A DNA stretch of 64,000 nt from Nocardia nova NBRC 15556 (GTDB lineage: Bacteria; Actinomycetota; Actinomycetes; Mycobacteriales; Mycobacteriaceae), in NCBI RefSeq assembly GCF_001613005.1, contig NZ_BDBN01000034.1, forward strand, positions 1 to 64,000. Reading direction: 5' to 3'. Within the stretch, counting starts at the first letter, position 1. Each line of letters opens with the position of its first letter. The notes below the pieces were generated by a model. That model did no database searches and was not told where the DNA came from. It saw nothing but the letters and a program-made list of their open reading frames with translations. Positions 14,976 through 23,046 of the stretch are shown piece after piece. The translations under genes were made by a program, and so were the position numbers.

Positions 14976-16031
14976 CTACGGTGTGATGCCGTCGAACTGC
15001 ATCACCCAATACGGATTGTTCGTGGTGGTATTCCATTGCGAGACATACAGAGTGATGTCCGTGAGTGAGCTCGATCGCGGGTGGATGTAGCCGCCGTAGA
15101 GTTGCGGGAAGGTACGAACCCAGAACTGCCACCACGGTGCGGAGGCGACGATCTGCCGTTTCGGCGACGTCCAGACGCGATCGATGGCCGGTGCGGTGCG
15201 GGTCGAGATGCAGGCGCCGGCGACGTCGAAGTAGGACATCACCCACGTCCCGGCGATGTTCTTCACACTCACCTCGCCGATCGGGCCCATACCGCCGAAC
15301 AGCGGCGTGGGAGTGGGATTGCCCCACTGCCAGGCCGAACCGTTGTAGCCCCAGTATTCGTAATCGGCGCGGACGGCGATCTGCTGCCACGGCACGCGCA
15401 TCAGGATCGGGCCGTTGCGATTGTGGCTGCGGCCCCACTCCTTGGAGACGATGTACAGATAGCCGTCGCCGTTGTTGTTCCCGATGCCGGCGAAGGACTG
15501 CATCATGAACGGACTCCAGCCGGCGTAGCCGTCACTGCCGTCGTTGGGCCAGACGGCCGCGTAATCGGTCCAGGTCGCGCCGTCGTCGTCGGAGTAGGCC
15601 AGGCCACAGAACAGCGCGCCGTATCGATCGTCGGGGATGCTCCAGTCGTGAACACTGGTGTAGGTCAGCCACGTCCGCCCGTTCGGATCGACGAACGCGT
15701 CGTTGGGAATGCGGCTGACCTCCACCCCGTAGCCGTTGTCGGCGTTGTGGGCGTAGGTGAGCGCCTGGCGCGCCTGCGCGCCACCGGGGGTCGCGGAAAA
15801 GGTGGTGGTGGCGTCCGGGAGGTTCGAACTGAACAGCAACACCGGCGAGCCGAGCCAGGTTCCGGACCCCTGACTGTCGCCGGTGAACGTGTCGCCGAAG
15901 ACGAATCCCGACGCGCGCGGCGCGAAATGATCTCGGTCGTACGGGATTCCGAGATCGGTGCCACCTACACCGAATTGTCTGGCCGTACTTCCGGCGTACC
16001 CGGTGAGCGGAGTCCCCCAGTGCGTCGCCAT
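14976..16031 (-). CDS. DUF4185 protein, probable endo-D-arabinanase (GH183 type)
   Basis: This 351-aa protein matches the DUF4185 pattern: GGTDLGIPYD near the N terminus, the FVFGDTFTG strand, LTYTSVHDW, GLAYSDDDGATW (a propeller-like Asp-box) and FGGMGPIGEVSVKNI. Members of DUF4185 were recently shown to be endo-D-arabinanases acting on mycobacterial arabinogalactan (family GH183), and relatives occur in actinophages. No signal peptide is visible, so export would need lysis or another route. It is the last gene of a tight three-gene operon with the GH25-like protein and a 111-aa unknown, 7 bp from the latter. Together these suggest a wall-degrading unit of phage or autolysin type. Confidence 0.75.
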   Translation of the reverse strand: MATHWGTPLTGYAGSTARQFGVGGTDLGIPYDRDHFAPRASGFVFGDTFTGDSQGSGTWLGSPVLLFSSNLPDATTTFSATPGGAQARQALTYAHNADNGYGVEVSRIPNDAFVDPNGRTWLTYTSVHDWSIPDDRYGALFCGLAYSDDDGATWTDYAAVWPNDGSDGYAGWSPFMMQSFAGIGNNNGDGYLYIVSKEWGRSHNRNGPILMRVPWQQIAVRADYEYWGYNGSAWQWGNPTPTPLFGGMGPIGEVSVKNIAGTWVMSYFDVAGACISTRTAPAIDRVWTSPKRQIVASAPWWQFWVRTFPQLYGGYIHPRSSSLTDITLYVSQWNTTTNNPYWVMQFDGITP

Positions 16032-16038
16032 CGCCGGC

Positions 16039-16374
16039 TCATGCCGGGGCGGCGAGCACGAACCGGGTCCATGCCGCGGCTCGGTTGGCGTTCTCGGTAC
16101 ACACCTGCCCGGTGGTCAGGTCGATGGCATAGACACAGCCGTCGGGGACCCCGCCGTTGAAGGTGGCGAACCAGGCCGTCGGCCCGGCCTGCGGTCCGGT
16201 ACAGGATGCGACGTCGGCGAAAGCCCCTTCCGGGAACGCGATCTCGGCGGCCGTGGCGGTGGTGAGGGCGGCGAGGGTGCCGCCCGCGGCGGCCGCTGTC
16301 GCCGCCGCCCGGACCTGGGGCACACAGTCGGTGATCACGAAGAAGCGGCCGTTCGTACTGGCGATTGTCGGCAT
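16039..16374 (-). CDS. Hypothetical 111-aa protein in the wall-lysis operon
   Basis: I do not recognise a family. The protein has an Ala/Thr-rich stretch (residues 23-43) that is too polar to be a firm membrane helix, and three or four Cys that could form disulfides (TDCVPQV, ASCTGP, DGCVYAI, QVCTEN). It lies 21 bp after the GH25-like gene and 7 bp before the DUF4185 gene on the same strand, so it is co-transcribed with them. A structural, chaperone-like or cell-wall-binding partner role would fit but is not shown by the sequence. Confidence 0.7.
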   Translation of the reverse strand: MPTIASTNGRFFVITDCVPQVRAAATAAAAGGTLAALTTATAAEIAFPEGAFADVASCTGPQAGPTAWFATFNGGVPDGCVYAIDLTTGQVCTENANRAAAWTRFVLAAPA

Positions 16375-16395
16375 GCGAATACTCCGTCGGGGGCT

Positions 16396-17346
16396 TTACG
16401 GATGGGGAGGCTGGAAGCCGGGGATATCGAGTTTCTGCCCGATGGCCGCGATGGCGTCGACCAGGGACCAGCCGCCCAGTTGCGGCCAGCCGGTGCCCTG
16501 CAGGCCGCGCATCTGGATCCACTCGTCGCGGATGCGTCCGTCGGAGTCACGCGGCAGCGGTACCTGGGTGGGACCCGGCGGCGCCGCGAAGCCTGGCAGG
16601 CCGAGGGTCTGCCCTACGCTGGCGACACCGTCGACGAGCGTATGGCCGGCCAGTTGCGGCCAGCCGTTGCCGCCGATCCCCATGAACTGAATCCACATGT
16701 CGGTCACCGGATCCGGCGCCACCGTGCCGACCCCGACCTGATTGGCGAAATCCTCCGGGGAGAAGCCGTCGGCGGAGTTCATATCGCAGTTGCCGAACGG
16801 CGGTGCGCCCTCGGGCAGGCCGCCGCCGTAGCCCTGACCGTCGGTGTACTGGTGCGCGATCTGGCCGGGCAGGTTCGGATTGCTGCCGTAACCCGCGCCG
16901 ATCATGTTGAGGCCGTCCGGGCGCACCGGCCACATGCTGTCGAAATCCGGGCGGTTGGCGTAGCCGATGACCCGGCGGGTCGAGCCCAGCCAATCGGCCA
17001 GCCGCCAATAGGCGCGGTTGATTCCGTCCGACTGATCCCCGCCGGGATTGCCGCCCGACTCCACATCGATCATCGCGATCATCTTCGGATGCGGGCCACC
17101 CGCCTGACCGACCATGCCCCGGTGGGTGTCGACGGTATCGAGCCAGTTCGGCCGCCAATAGAAGTAGACGATGAAGCAGGCGATGCGTCCGGAATCGGCG
17201 GCCCGGGCCGCCCAGGCATAGTTCTGATAGAAGTTGTGGTCCTGGTAGGTCCCGTCGTTGGAACGGAACGAGAAGAGCTGATACGGGTAAGAGTCGTCGA
17301 CCGGCACTTGGAACTCGGACACGTCGGCGAAAAGGGAATCGACCAT
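16396..17346 (-). CDS. GH25-like muramidase (lysin A-like) with two C-terminal repeats
   Basis: This 316-aa protein begins with SLFADVSEFQVP, the typical first strand of GH25 lysozymes and of mycobacteriophage lysins. Catalytic-type acids appear in IAMIDVESGG (about residue 98), and the domain ends with IAHQYTDGQG and CDMNSADGF, as in GH25 folds. Residues about 225-265 and 275-312 form two repeats sharing a D-x-WIQ-x-x-G-x-x-G-x-GWPQL core, then a DG/DA-x-A-x-x-GQ-x-L-x-x-PGF core, probably a wall-binding module. There is no signal peptide. The ATG at 17346 has GGAGGGG 3-9 nt upstream; a TTG four codons earlier lies within that ribosome-binding site and is unlikely. It is the first gene of a three-gene operon. 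Confidence 0.75.
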   Translation of the reverse strand: MVDSLFADVSEFQVPVDDSYPYQLFSFRSNDGTYQDHNFYQNYAWAARAADSGRIACFIVYFYWRPNWLDTVDTHRGMVGQAGGPHPKMIAMIDVESGGNPGGDQSDGINRAYWRLADWLGSTRRVIGYANRPDFDSMWPVRPDGLNMIGAGYGSNPNLPGQIAHQYTDGQGYGGGLPEGAPPFGNCDMNSADGFSPEDFANQVGVGTVAPDPVTDMWIQFMGIGGNGWPQLAGHTLVDGVASVGQTLGLPGFAAPPGPTQVPLPRDSDGRIRDEWIQMRGLQGTGWPQLGGWSLVDAIAAIGQKLDIPGFQPPHP

Positions 17347-17503
17347 ATTCCCCTCCAAGAGTCGACCGGTCCTCGGCAGGACCGGGTTTCGAGTGGGTGG
17401 CTATCTCATTGTCCGAGGCTACGCCTGTCCCGTCATCGATAGTGCGGTTCTCGTGACCGCGTCGTAATCGGCGGTCTCCCAACGAAACCCGTCGAAGATC
17501 GAA

Positions 17504-18121
17504 TTACCGCCCCTCGGCGCCCGGTACGAGGGCGCGCACCCGCAGCTGGTGTGCAGTCATTTGTCCGTTACCGCACGCCGTCGCCGCATGGTCGAGATAC
17601 AGCGATGCGGTGTTGTCGGGCGGGTAGATTCGCAGCCCCGCCACGTCGACGGGCCCGCACTGCTCGGCCGGAATGTTGTGCACGTCGACCGCGAACACCA
17701 GCGCCGACGCCTGGCCGCCGGGCGTCAGCGAGACCGGACCGGACGCGGTTCCCTCGCGGGCGGCCGGAGTGCCGACGGGTGCGCTGTCGGGGCCGGTGGC
17801 GTAGGAGACGCCCGGGAAACCTTCGAGGACACACGGGCCGGACCCGTTGTTGGTGAACACGATCGGAAACGCGACAGTTCCGGCAGCGGCGTTCGCGGGA
17901 CCGAGCGCGGCCGCGAGATCGGATGTCCGGCATTGTGCCGCAACGGCATTCGCGGCGCGGGTGGGCGGGGTACCATCATCGGAAGGTACCGAACCCACGT
18001 GTAAGGCCGGGGCCGCGCTCGTATTCGGAGTGTCCGGCGCCGACTGGTCCGACCCGCAGCCGGCGACGATCACAGCCACGGCCGCGGTGAGCGACCACCA
18101 CGCCATCCGCCTTCTTTTCAC
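17504..18121 (-). CDS. DUF4232 lipoprotein
   Basis: This 205-aa protein starts with a basic N-region (KRRR), a hydrophobic core and the lipobox VAGC at residues 19-22, so it should be lipid-anchored on the outer face of the membrane. After a flexible Ser/Pro/Thr linker, a single DUF4232 beta-sandwich domain runs from about residue 60. It has the family pattern of a CRTSDL start, a FTNNGSGPCVLEGFPGVSY strand and a disulfide-type Cys pair. Proteins of this kind are common and uncharacterised in actinobacteria. It lies 157 bp upstream of the wall-lysis operon and diverges from the esterase gene. Confidence 0.85.
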   Translation of the reverse strand: MKRRRMAWWSLTAAVAVIVAGCGSDQSAPDTPNTSAAPALHVGSVPSDDGTPPTRAANAVAAQCRTSDLAAALGPANAAAGTVAFPIVFTNNGSGPCVLEGFPGVSYATGPDSAPVGTPAAREGTASGPVSLTPGGQASALVFAVDVHNIPAEQCGPVDVAGLRIYPPDNTASLYLDHAATACGNGQMTAHQLRVRALVPGAEGR

Positions 18122-18195
18122 AACACCCGACCGTACTCGGTTCGGGGCCTACCGTGGAAGATCCGTCGAAGTTCGTCGCGGGCAAGGAGAACCCG

Positions 18196-18993
18196 ATGAT
18201 CGACATCATCACGTTGCGAGGAACCGGAGAGCCCCGGAACGCGGACGGCAGCCCCGCGGGCATGCTGGCCGCGGTCACCGATCTGCTCTCGACCGACAGC
18301 TTCAGCTTCTTCGAACCCGACTGGCCCGCCTCGGTCGGGCCCGACCCGAATCTGTGGGGGCCGTCGCTGGACACCTCGGTCCGGCTGGGTATCGCCGCGG
18401 GGGTCGAGGCGATTCAGCAGTCGCCGAATGTCTGTGCGCTGCTGAGCTATTCGCTCGGCGGCATCTGCGCGAGCCGGATACTCGAAGGGGTGGCCTCGGG
18501 TGAGTACACCAACACCGACGGCAGCCCGCTCGAGATCGCCTTCGCCGTCTTCATCGCCAACCCCCTGCGCAAGGCCGGCGATTCGGTGAACAACCTGTGC
18601 CCGCCCACGACGTACGGCCTGCACGGTCAGCACGGCGCCTGGCCCGCGGCGGTCGCCACCCACGAGTACGCGAACCCGGGCGACATCATCACCGCGTCTC
18701 CGGCCGACTCGCCGCTTCGCGTCATCGACGTGGGCATCTCGCCGTTCTCGTTCGTCGAGGGCGCGCGTTTCGGCAACGCGAGCTATCTCATCTTCGCGCA
18801 GCTGCTGGAGTTCCTGATGTCGAATCCGGTGGCCAACCTGCAACGATTCGCCACCGCCGTCAACGGCGTGATCGGTTATCTCACTCCGTATCCCGACGGC
18901 CAGCACGTGCTGTATCCGGCACACGACATGCCGGGCACCGATGTGACCTGGACGACCGCGGCGGCCAACTACATCACGGAGAACTTCGCGTAG
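18196..18993 (+). CDS. Lysin B/cutinase-like serine esterase
   Basis: This 265-aa alpha/beta hydrolase begins IDIITLRGTGEP, as do mycobacteriophage lysin B and PE-PPE/cutinase-like enzymes. The nucleophile is the Ser of LLSYSLGGICAS (about residue 90). Other triad candidates are the Asp in PGDIIT (about 160) and the His in DGQHVLYP (about 243). Lysin B enzymes cut the ester between mycolic acids and arabinogalactan. There is no signal peptide, consistent with a phage-like origin or cytoplasmic storage. ATG 18196 has AAGGAG 6 nt upstream; an upstream in-frame ATG (18154) lacks one. The 3' end overlaps the convergent ATPase-like gene by 25 bp. Confidence 0.7.
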   Translation: MIDIITLRGTGEPRNADGSPAGMLAAVTDLLSTDSFSFFEPDWPASVGPDPNLWGPSLDTSVRLGIAAGVEAIQQSPNVCALLSYSLGGICASRILEGVASGEYTNTDGSPLEIAFAVFIANPLRKAGDSVNNLCPPTTYGLHGQHGAWPAAVATHEYANPGDIITASPADSPLRVIDVGISPFSFVEGARFGNASYLIFAQLLEFLMSNPVANLQRFATAVNGVIGYLTPYPDGQHVLYPAHDMPGTDVTWTTAAANYITENFA

Positions 18994-19451
18994 GGCCGAT
19001 CACCGCGCCGGCGCGCCGGACCGGCGGGCACACGTGCGTGGATGTCGGCCGGAGGCAGGGGAACCGACCAGACGAGGCGAGCACCCCGCTCGACAGCGCA
19101 GTGCCCGCCCAGCAGCCGCGCCCGTGCGCTCGAGCCGAGCAGCGGCGGCAGGAGGATTCCGACCGGACCGGTGGCTTCGACGACCACCGTCACCGTCGTC
19201 GTGACCGACACCGTGACGACGACGGTGTCGGCGCCGGGTTGGGCGACGAGGTGCCGCACGGCCTCGTCGATCACCGCTTCGGCGTGCAGGATCAGATAAT
19301 CCGGGGCCGCGCGCACCGGGCCGGTGACCGCGGTGACGATGCGGAGCAAGGTGTGACCGGCGTGGCGGCGCATCACCTCGTCGATGCGCATCAACAGTCC
19401 GGCAACGCCGGCAGCACGGGGGGCGGTGGTGACCGCTGGAGTCTCAGCCAT
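18969..19451 (-). CDS. Orphan degenerate histidine-kinase ATPase-like protein (copy 1)
   Basis: These 160 aa resemble only the C-terminal ATPase domain of DevS/DosT-type sensor kinases: HAEAVIDEAVRHLV (N-box position), TVVVTVSVTTTVTVVV, then GGHCAVERGARLVWSVPLP at the end. The N-box Asn and the D-x-G-x-G ATP-lid motif are missing, so ATP binding is doubtful; no sensor or phosphoacceptor domain is present. The gene lies 131 bp downstream of the SigF-type sigma gene on the same strand, and anti-sigma factors of the RsbW type share this fold, so a partner-binding role with the sigma factor is possible (inference). A second copy is at 55244. ATG 19451 is chosen over an extension to 19511. Confidence 0.6.
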   Translation of the reverse strand: MAETPAVTTAPRAAGVAGLLMRIDEVMRRHAGHTLLRIVTAVTGPVRAAPDYLILHAEAVIDEAVRHLVAQPGADTVVVTVSVTTTVTVVVEATGPVGILLPPLLGSSARARLLGGHCAVERGARLVWSVPLPPADIHARVPAGPARRRGDRPYAKFSVM

Positions 19452-19582
19452 CGATCGGCCCGACCTCTCTCGCCGAGAAAACGAACCGACCCTGCGGTCT
19501 AGAATCGGCACGCCCTACCGATCATGGCCGCAGGTCCGGACATTCGGGTACGGAACCGGCAAATTCGGTGCCGGCGCGCAGG

Positions 19583-20434
19583 TCACGCCACCGCGCGCAG
19601 ATGCCGGGGGCGCGTGGGTTCGGCGAGCGCCTGGTCGCGCAGACCGCTGAGGACGCGGCTGAGGATCCGCGAGACCTGCATCTGCGAGATACCGTGCAGC
19701 GCAGCGATCTCGGACTGGGTCTTGTTCTCGTAGAAACGCTGGATCAAGATCTTGCGCTCCTGCTCGGGCAGCGCCTCGATCAGCGGTTTCACGGTGATGG
19801 CATCCTCGGTGAACTCGTAGCGCGGTTCGTCGACCGCCAGCCGGGCGCCCAGCGGCGTGGGGCTGTCGCTCTCGGCGGACTGGGTTTCGTCGAGCGAGTC
19901 GCACAGATAGCTGTTGGCCGCGACGGTGGCCTGCACGACCTCCTCGACCGGGACGTCGAGGGCGCGGGCGAGTTCATGGCTGCTGGGCTCGCGGCCGAGT
20001 TGCTGTGACAGCACCAGGCTGTGCTGGGAGATGCGGGCGCGCAGTTCCTTCATCCGGCGCGGCACCTTCACCGCCCACCCGCTGTCGCGGAAGTAACGCC
20101 GCACCTCCCCCATGATCGTCGGCACGGCGAAGCCCAGGAACGGTGCGCCCCGGGAAACGTCGTAACGGTCCACCGACAGCACCAGTGCGAGATTGGCGAC
20201 CTGTTGCAGGTCCTCCCGCGACTGGCCGCGGCCCTCGTACCGGCGGGCGATATGGGCGGCCAGCGGCATGCAGTCGGCGATGATCTGCTCCCGCAGCCGG
20301 GCCCGGCGCGGGTCGGCGGCATCGAGTTCGGCCAGCGCACGGAAGGAATCTTCGATTCCGTCATAGGAATTGCGGCCACCGTCGTCGCGAGCGGTCGCGG
20401 AACGAGGCGAGGCAGCAGTGGTATCGGTGCTCAT
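19583..20434 (-). CDS. sigF: SigB/SigF-type alternative sigma factor
   Basis: This 283-aa group-3 sigma-70 factor has region 2 with DLQQVANLALVLSVDRYDVSRG and FAVPTIMGEVRRYFRDSGWAVKVPRR, the typical SigB/F/G signature. Region 3 (LSQQLGREPSSHELA) and region 4 (LPEQERKILIQRFYENKTQSEIA, then GISQMQVSRILSR) follow. Such factors direct stress and stationary-phase promoters and are normally held by an RsbW-like anti-sigma factor. None is encoded beside it in the usual form, but a degenerate ATPase-fold protein follows downstream. ATG 20434 has GGAGA 6 nt upstream; longer in-frame starts at 20464 and 20497 lack a good site. It diverges from the adenylate cyclase gene. Confidence 0.88.
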   Translation of the reverse strand: MSTDTTAASPRSATARDDGGRNSYDGIEDSFRALAELDAADPRRARLREQIIADCMPLAAHIARRYEGRGQSREDLQQVANLALVLSVDRYDVSRGAPFLGFAVPTIMGEVRRYFRDSGWAVKVPRRMKELRARISQHSLVLSQQLGREPSSHELARALDVPVEEVVQATVAANSYLCDSLDETQSAESDSPTPLGARLAVDEPRYEFTEDAITVKPLIEALPEQERKILIQRFYENKTQSEIAALHGISQMQVSRILSRVLSGLRDQALAEPTRPRHLRAVA

Positions 20435-20568
20435 GATCGTCTCCGCAGCTTCCGTATGAACCATGCCGCCCTGGGTATCCGCGGCTCGGACGCTCAAACA
20501 AGATTTTTCGGTCGAATCCGTCCGAACGACGGCGGCGCCATCCCCGCCGCGTGTGCTGTACTTGCCGG

Positions 20569-21546
20569 GTGAGCGAGTCTGGTGAGCCGGCCGACGTGGT
20601 CGACGCGGTGGTCGAAAAAACTCTCCTCGGTGGTCCCCGCCGCTACACCCGCGCTCAGGTCGCCGAGCTGTCCGGGGTCTCGGTCGACAGCGCCCGCAAA
20701 CTGTGGATCGCCTTGGGCTTTCCGGCGGCGGCCAGTGACGACGAGGAGGCGTTCACCGAGGCCGACGTCGCGGCGGTACGCACCTTCTGCGCGTTGGGCC
20801 CGGCCTCGAATGTCAACGAGCAGAACCAGATTGCCGCGGCCCGTACCCTCGGGCAGTCCATGGCGCGGCTGGCCGAATGGCAGGCAGACCTGATCACCCG
20901 CGAACTCGGCGCCGGCACCGATGCCGAGGCCACCACCCACGCCATCGAGGTGCTCACCGACCTGCAGCAGTACGCCTGGCGGCGCCATCTGGCCGCGGCG
21001 CTGAGCCGGTCGCTCGAATCCGACGGCGCCGCACGGCAATTGCTCGTCGGCTTCGCCGATATGGCCGGCTACACCCGGCTCTCGCGCCACCTCGACCCCG
21101 ACGAGCTGACCGATCTGCTGGAAGCGTTCGAAACCGCCACCACCGAGGCGATCACCGCCCACGGCGGCTGGGTGATCAAGAACGTCGGCGACGAGGTGAT
21201 GTTCGCCGTCGACGATCCGCACCGGGGCGCGCGCATCGCGCTGGCCCTGCACGTGGCGATCGGCCGGGCGGCACAGAAGATTTCGGAGATGCCCCAGATC
21301 CGGGTGGGCCTGGCCTACGGTCCCGTGCTGACCCGCTTCGGCGATCTCTACGGCACGGTGGTCAACACCGCCGCACGGCTGACCGGTGTCGCCCGTCCCG
21401 GCACGGTGCTCGTGGACGACGGCGCGGCCGCGGCCCTGGCCGGCGACACCGAATTCTCCCTCCGTCACCTACGCAGCGTGCGCGTGAAGGGATTCTCCCG
21501 CCTGCGTTCCCATGTGCTCCGGGAGCGTCAGCGCAAACAGCGCTGA
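20569..21546 (+). CDS. Class III adenylate cyclase with regulatory N-domain (Rv1264-like)
   Basis: In this 325-aa protein, residues 1-150 form the adenylate-cyclase regulatory domain (YTRAQVAELSGVSVDSARKLW, then AFTEADVAAVRTF), known in Rv1264 for pH-dependent autoinhibition. The catalytic domain has all six canonical residues: metal Asp in FADMAGYT and in VGDEVMF, substrate Lys in VIKNVG and Asp in FGDLYG, and transition-state Asn/Arg in VVNTAARL. It should make cAMP from ATP in the cytoplasm as a dimer. GTG 20569 is chosen; no clear ribosome-binding site is seen, so a leaderless transcript or a start at GTG 20551 is possible. It diverges from the SigF-type gene. Confidence 0.9.
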   Translation: MSESGEPADVVDAVVEKTLLGGPRRYTRAQVAELSGVSVDSARKLWIALGFPAAASDDEEAFTEADVAAVRTFCALGPASNVNEQNQIAAARTLGQSMARLAEWQADLITRELGAGTDAEATTHAIEVLTDLQQYAWRRHLAAALSRSLESDGAARQLLVGFADMAGYTRLSRHLDPDELTDLLEAFETATTEAITAHGGWVIKNVGDEVMFAVDDPHRGARIALALHVAIGRAAQKISEMPQIRVGLAYGPVLTRFGDLYGTVVNTAARLTGVARPGTVLVDDGAAAALAGDTEFSLRHLRSVRVKGFSRLRSHVLRERQRKQR

Positions 21547-21563
21547 CGATCATGCCGCCGCGG

Positions 21564-22376
21564 CTATGTCGTCGCCGCGGCCGCCGACGCGATCACATCG
21601 GCCACCACGGCCGGCTGGGAGACGAGCGCGACGTGTGACGCCTGCACCTCGCTGGTGTGCGCGCCGATCCGGCCCGCCATCCACCGTTGCGCGGCGGGCG
21701 GGATCACGGTGTCGTTCGCCGAGACCAAATACCAGCTGGGCGTGTTCGACCACGCGGGCGATCCGGACGGCTCGACATTCGCCGCCACCGCGAGCGATTT
21801 CTGGTGGGCGAGCATGGTCGCGGCCGTGGCGTCGCTGACATCGGGGGCGAACACCTGATGGAACGACGCGTCGGCGATGTAGGCGTCGAGGTTGCGGCCG
21901 AGGGCGTTGCTCGAATCGTCGACGACCTTCATCTGCAGTGCGGGCGGCAGTAGTTGGCTACCGGGGAAACGGATCGGATCGAGTGCCAGGGCCACCGGCT
22001 CGCCCTGCGCCGGCGCGAATGCCGCCACGAACACCAGCGCCTTCACATTCGGATTGTGGATGTTCGTGATCACCGCGCCGCCGTAGGAATGGCCGACCAG
22101 GACCACCGGACCGGAGATTCCGGCGACGGTCTTCTCGACCGCCGCGGCGTCGTAGGCCGGTCCGCGCAGCGGATTCTCGGGCACCACCACCTGGTATCCC
22201 CGCCCGCGCAAATCGCCGGCGACGGCGTCCCAACTGGTGGTGTCGGCGAACGCGCCGTGAACCAGCACGATCGTCGGCATGGTCTGAGCGTTCGCGGGTC
22301 CGAGTGCCGCCACGACGAAACCGGCGATCAGCGCGAACACGATCGAAACGGCTTTCGCGAAACGGGTGATCCTCAT
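21564..22376 (-). CDS. Secreted alpha/beta hydrolase
   Basis: This 270-aa protein has a signal peptide (basic start, hydrophobic core, cleavage likely after PANA at residue 30). The mature part begins MPTIVLVHGAFADTTSW (oxyanion HG) and has the nucleophile Ser in VLVGHSYGGAV at about residue 105. The acid is probably in the SANDTVIPP loop (about 225) and the base is the His of ASHVALVSQP near the end. It belongs to the EstA/salicylate-esterase-like hydrolases common in secretomes. ATG 22376 has AAGGGA 6 nt upstream. It converges with the adenylate cyclase gene, 17 bp apart. Confidence 0.88.
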   Translation of the reverse strand: MRITRFAKAVSIVFALIAGFVVAALGPANAQTMPTIVLVHGAFADTTSWDAVAGDLRGRGYQVVVPENPLRGPAYDAAAVEKTVAGISGPVVLVGHSYGGAVITNIHNPNVKALVFVAAFAPAQGEPVALALDPIRFPGSQLLPPALQMKVVDDSSNALGRNLDAYIADASFHQVFAPDVSDATAATMLAHQKSLAVAANVEPSGSPAWSNTPSWYLVSANDTVIPPAAQRWMAGRIGAHTSEVQASHVALVSQPAVVADVIASAAAATT

Positions 22377-22628
22377 GGCTGTCCCTTCATCGCTGCGCCG
22401 GCGGGCATGCGCGCACGGCCGGCAACCAATGGGCAAAGGCGACCTGGCAGCGACGATAGCGCTCTCGGGAGTAGACCGGCAGCCGATCCGGAAGATCCGT
22501 TCACCCGGCCCGGAAGCGGAGTCGACGGGAAACAGCAGGGCTTGTTTGGCCGCGGTACGACCGGGTATCTCGGGCGTCGGCGCCGGGAAGCCGGTGACCG
22601 GCCACCAGTTTTCCCCACCGCGACCGGA

Positions 22629-22955
22629 ATGAGTTTGCGCATGACCGTGACCTGGACACCCGCCGTTGTTCCCGCCGAGCACCGGGCCCACCCGGATCCG
22701 CACCTCATGCCGGTCGACGACAAGCTGCCGGGCTGGCAGCGGGGGCAGGTCACGTGGTTCAACGCCGAGAAGGGGTTCGGCTACCTCACCAGCGCCTCCG
22801 GTGACGCGGTCTTCGTCGACTACCGCACGATCGACATGCCCGGCTACAAAACTCTCAGCCCCGGGCAGACGGTGGTCTTCACCGTGACCCACGCCAGCGG
22901 CGGGCCCGAGGCCACACAGGTCCTCCCGTACCCGCACGCCGGCGACGAATCCTGA
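22629..22955 (+). CDS. Cold-shock domain protein with N-terminal extension
   Basis: This 108-aa protein contains one cold-shock OB fold at residues 38-100: GQVTWFNAEKGFGYL holds RNP1 (KGFGYL) and DAVFVDY holds RNP2. In standard CspA proteins RNP2 reads VFVHF, so the His is replaced by Asp here. About 35 extra residues (Pro/His-rich) precede the domain. Such proteins bind single-stranded RNA or DNA and act as chaperones or transcription antiterminators. Starts at 22629 and 22641 are both possible; neither has a strong ribosome-binding site. The 252 bp upstream hold no gene that I can see. Confidence 0.82.
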   Translation: MSLRMTVTWTPAVVPAEHRAHPDPHLMPVDDKLPGWQRGQVTWFNAEKGFGYLTSASGDAVFVDYRTIDMPGYKTLSPGQTVVFTVTHASGGPEATQVLPYPHAGDES

Positions 22956-23046
22956 CTGCGGAGGCGAATACCTCGGCCGTGACGGGGTACCGGCCAGATG
23001 TCGGCTGCCGCCGATCCGACCCGACCGTCACGACGAAAGCAGAGAT

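Noticed and set aside
16396..17346. Protein-coding start at a TTG four codons before ATG 17346
   Set aside because: The TTG is part of the GGAGGGG ribosome-binding region that serves the ATG.
14976..18993. A complete prophage around the wall-degrading genes
   Set aside because: No integrase, terminase, portal, capsid or tail gene and no attachment-site repeats were found; flanks are normal chromosomal genes.
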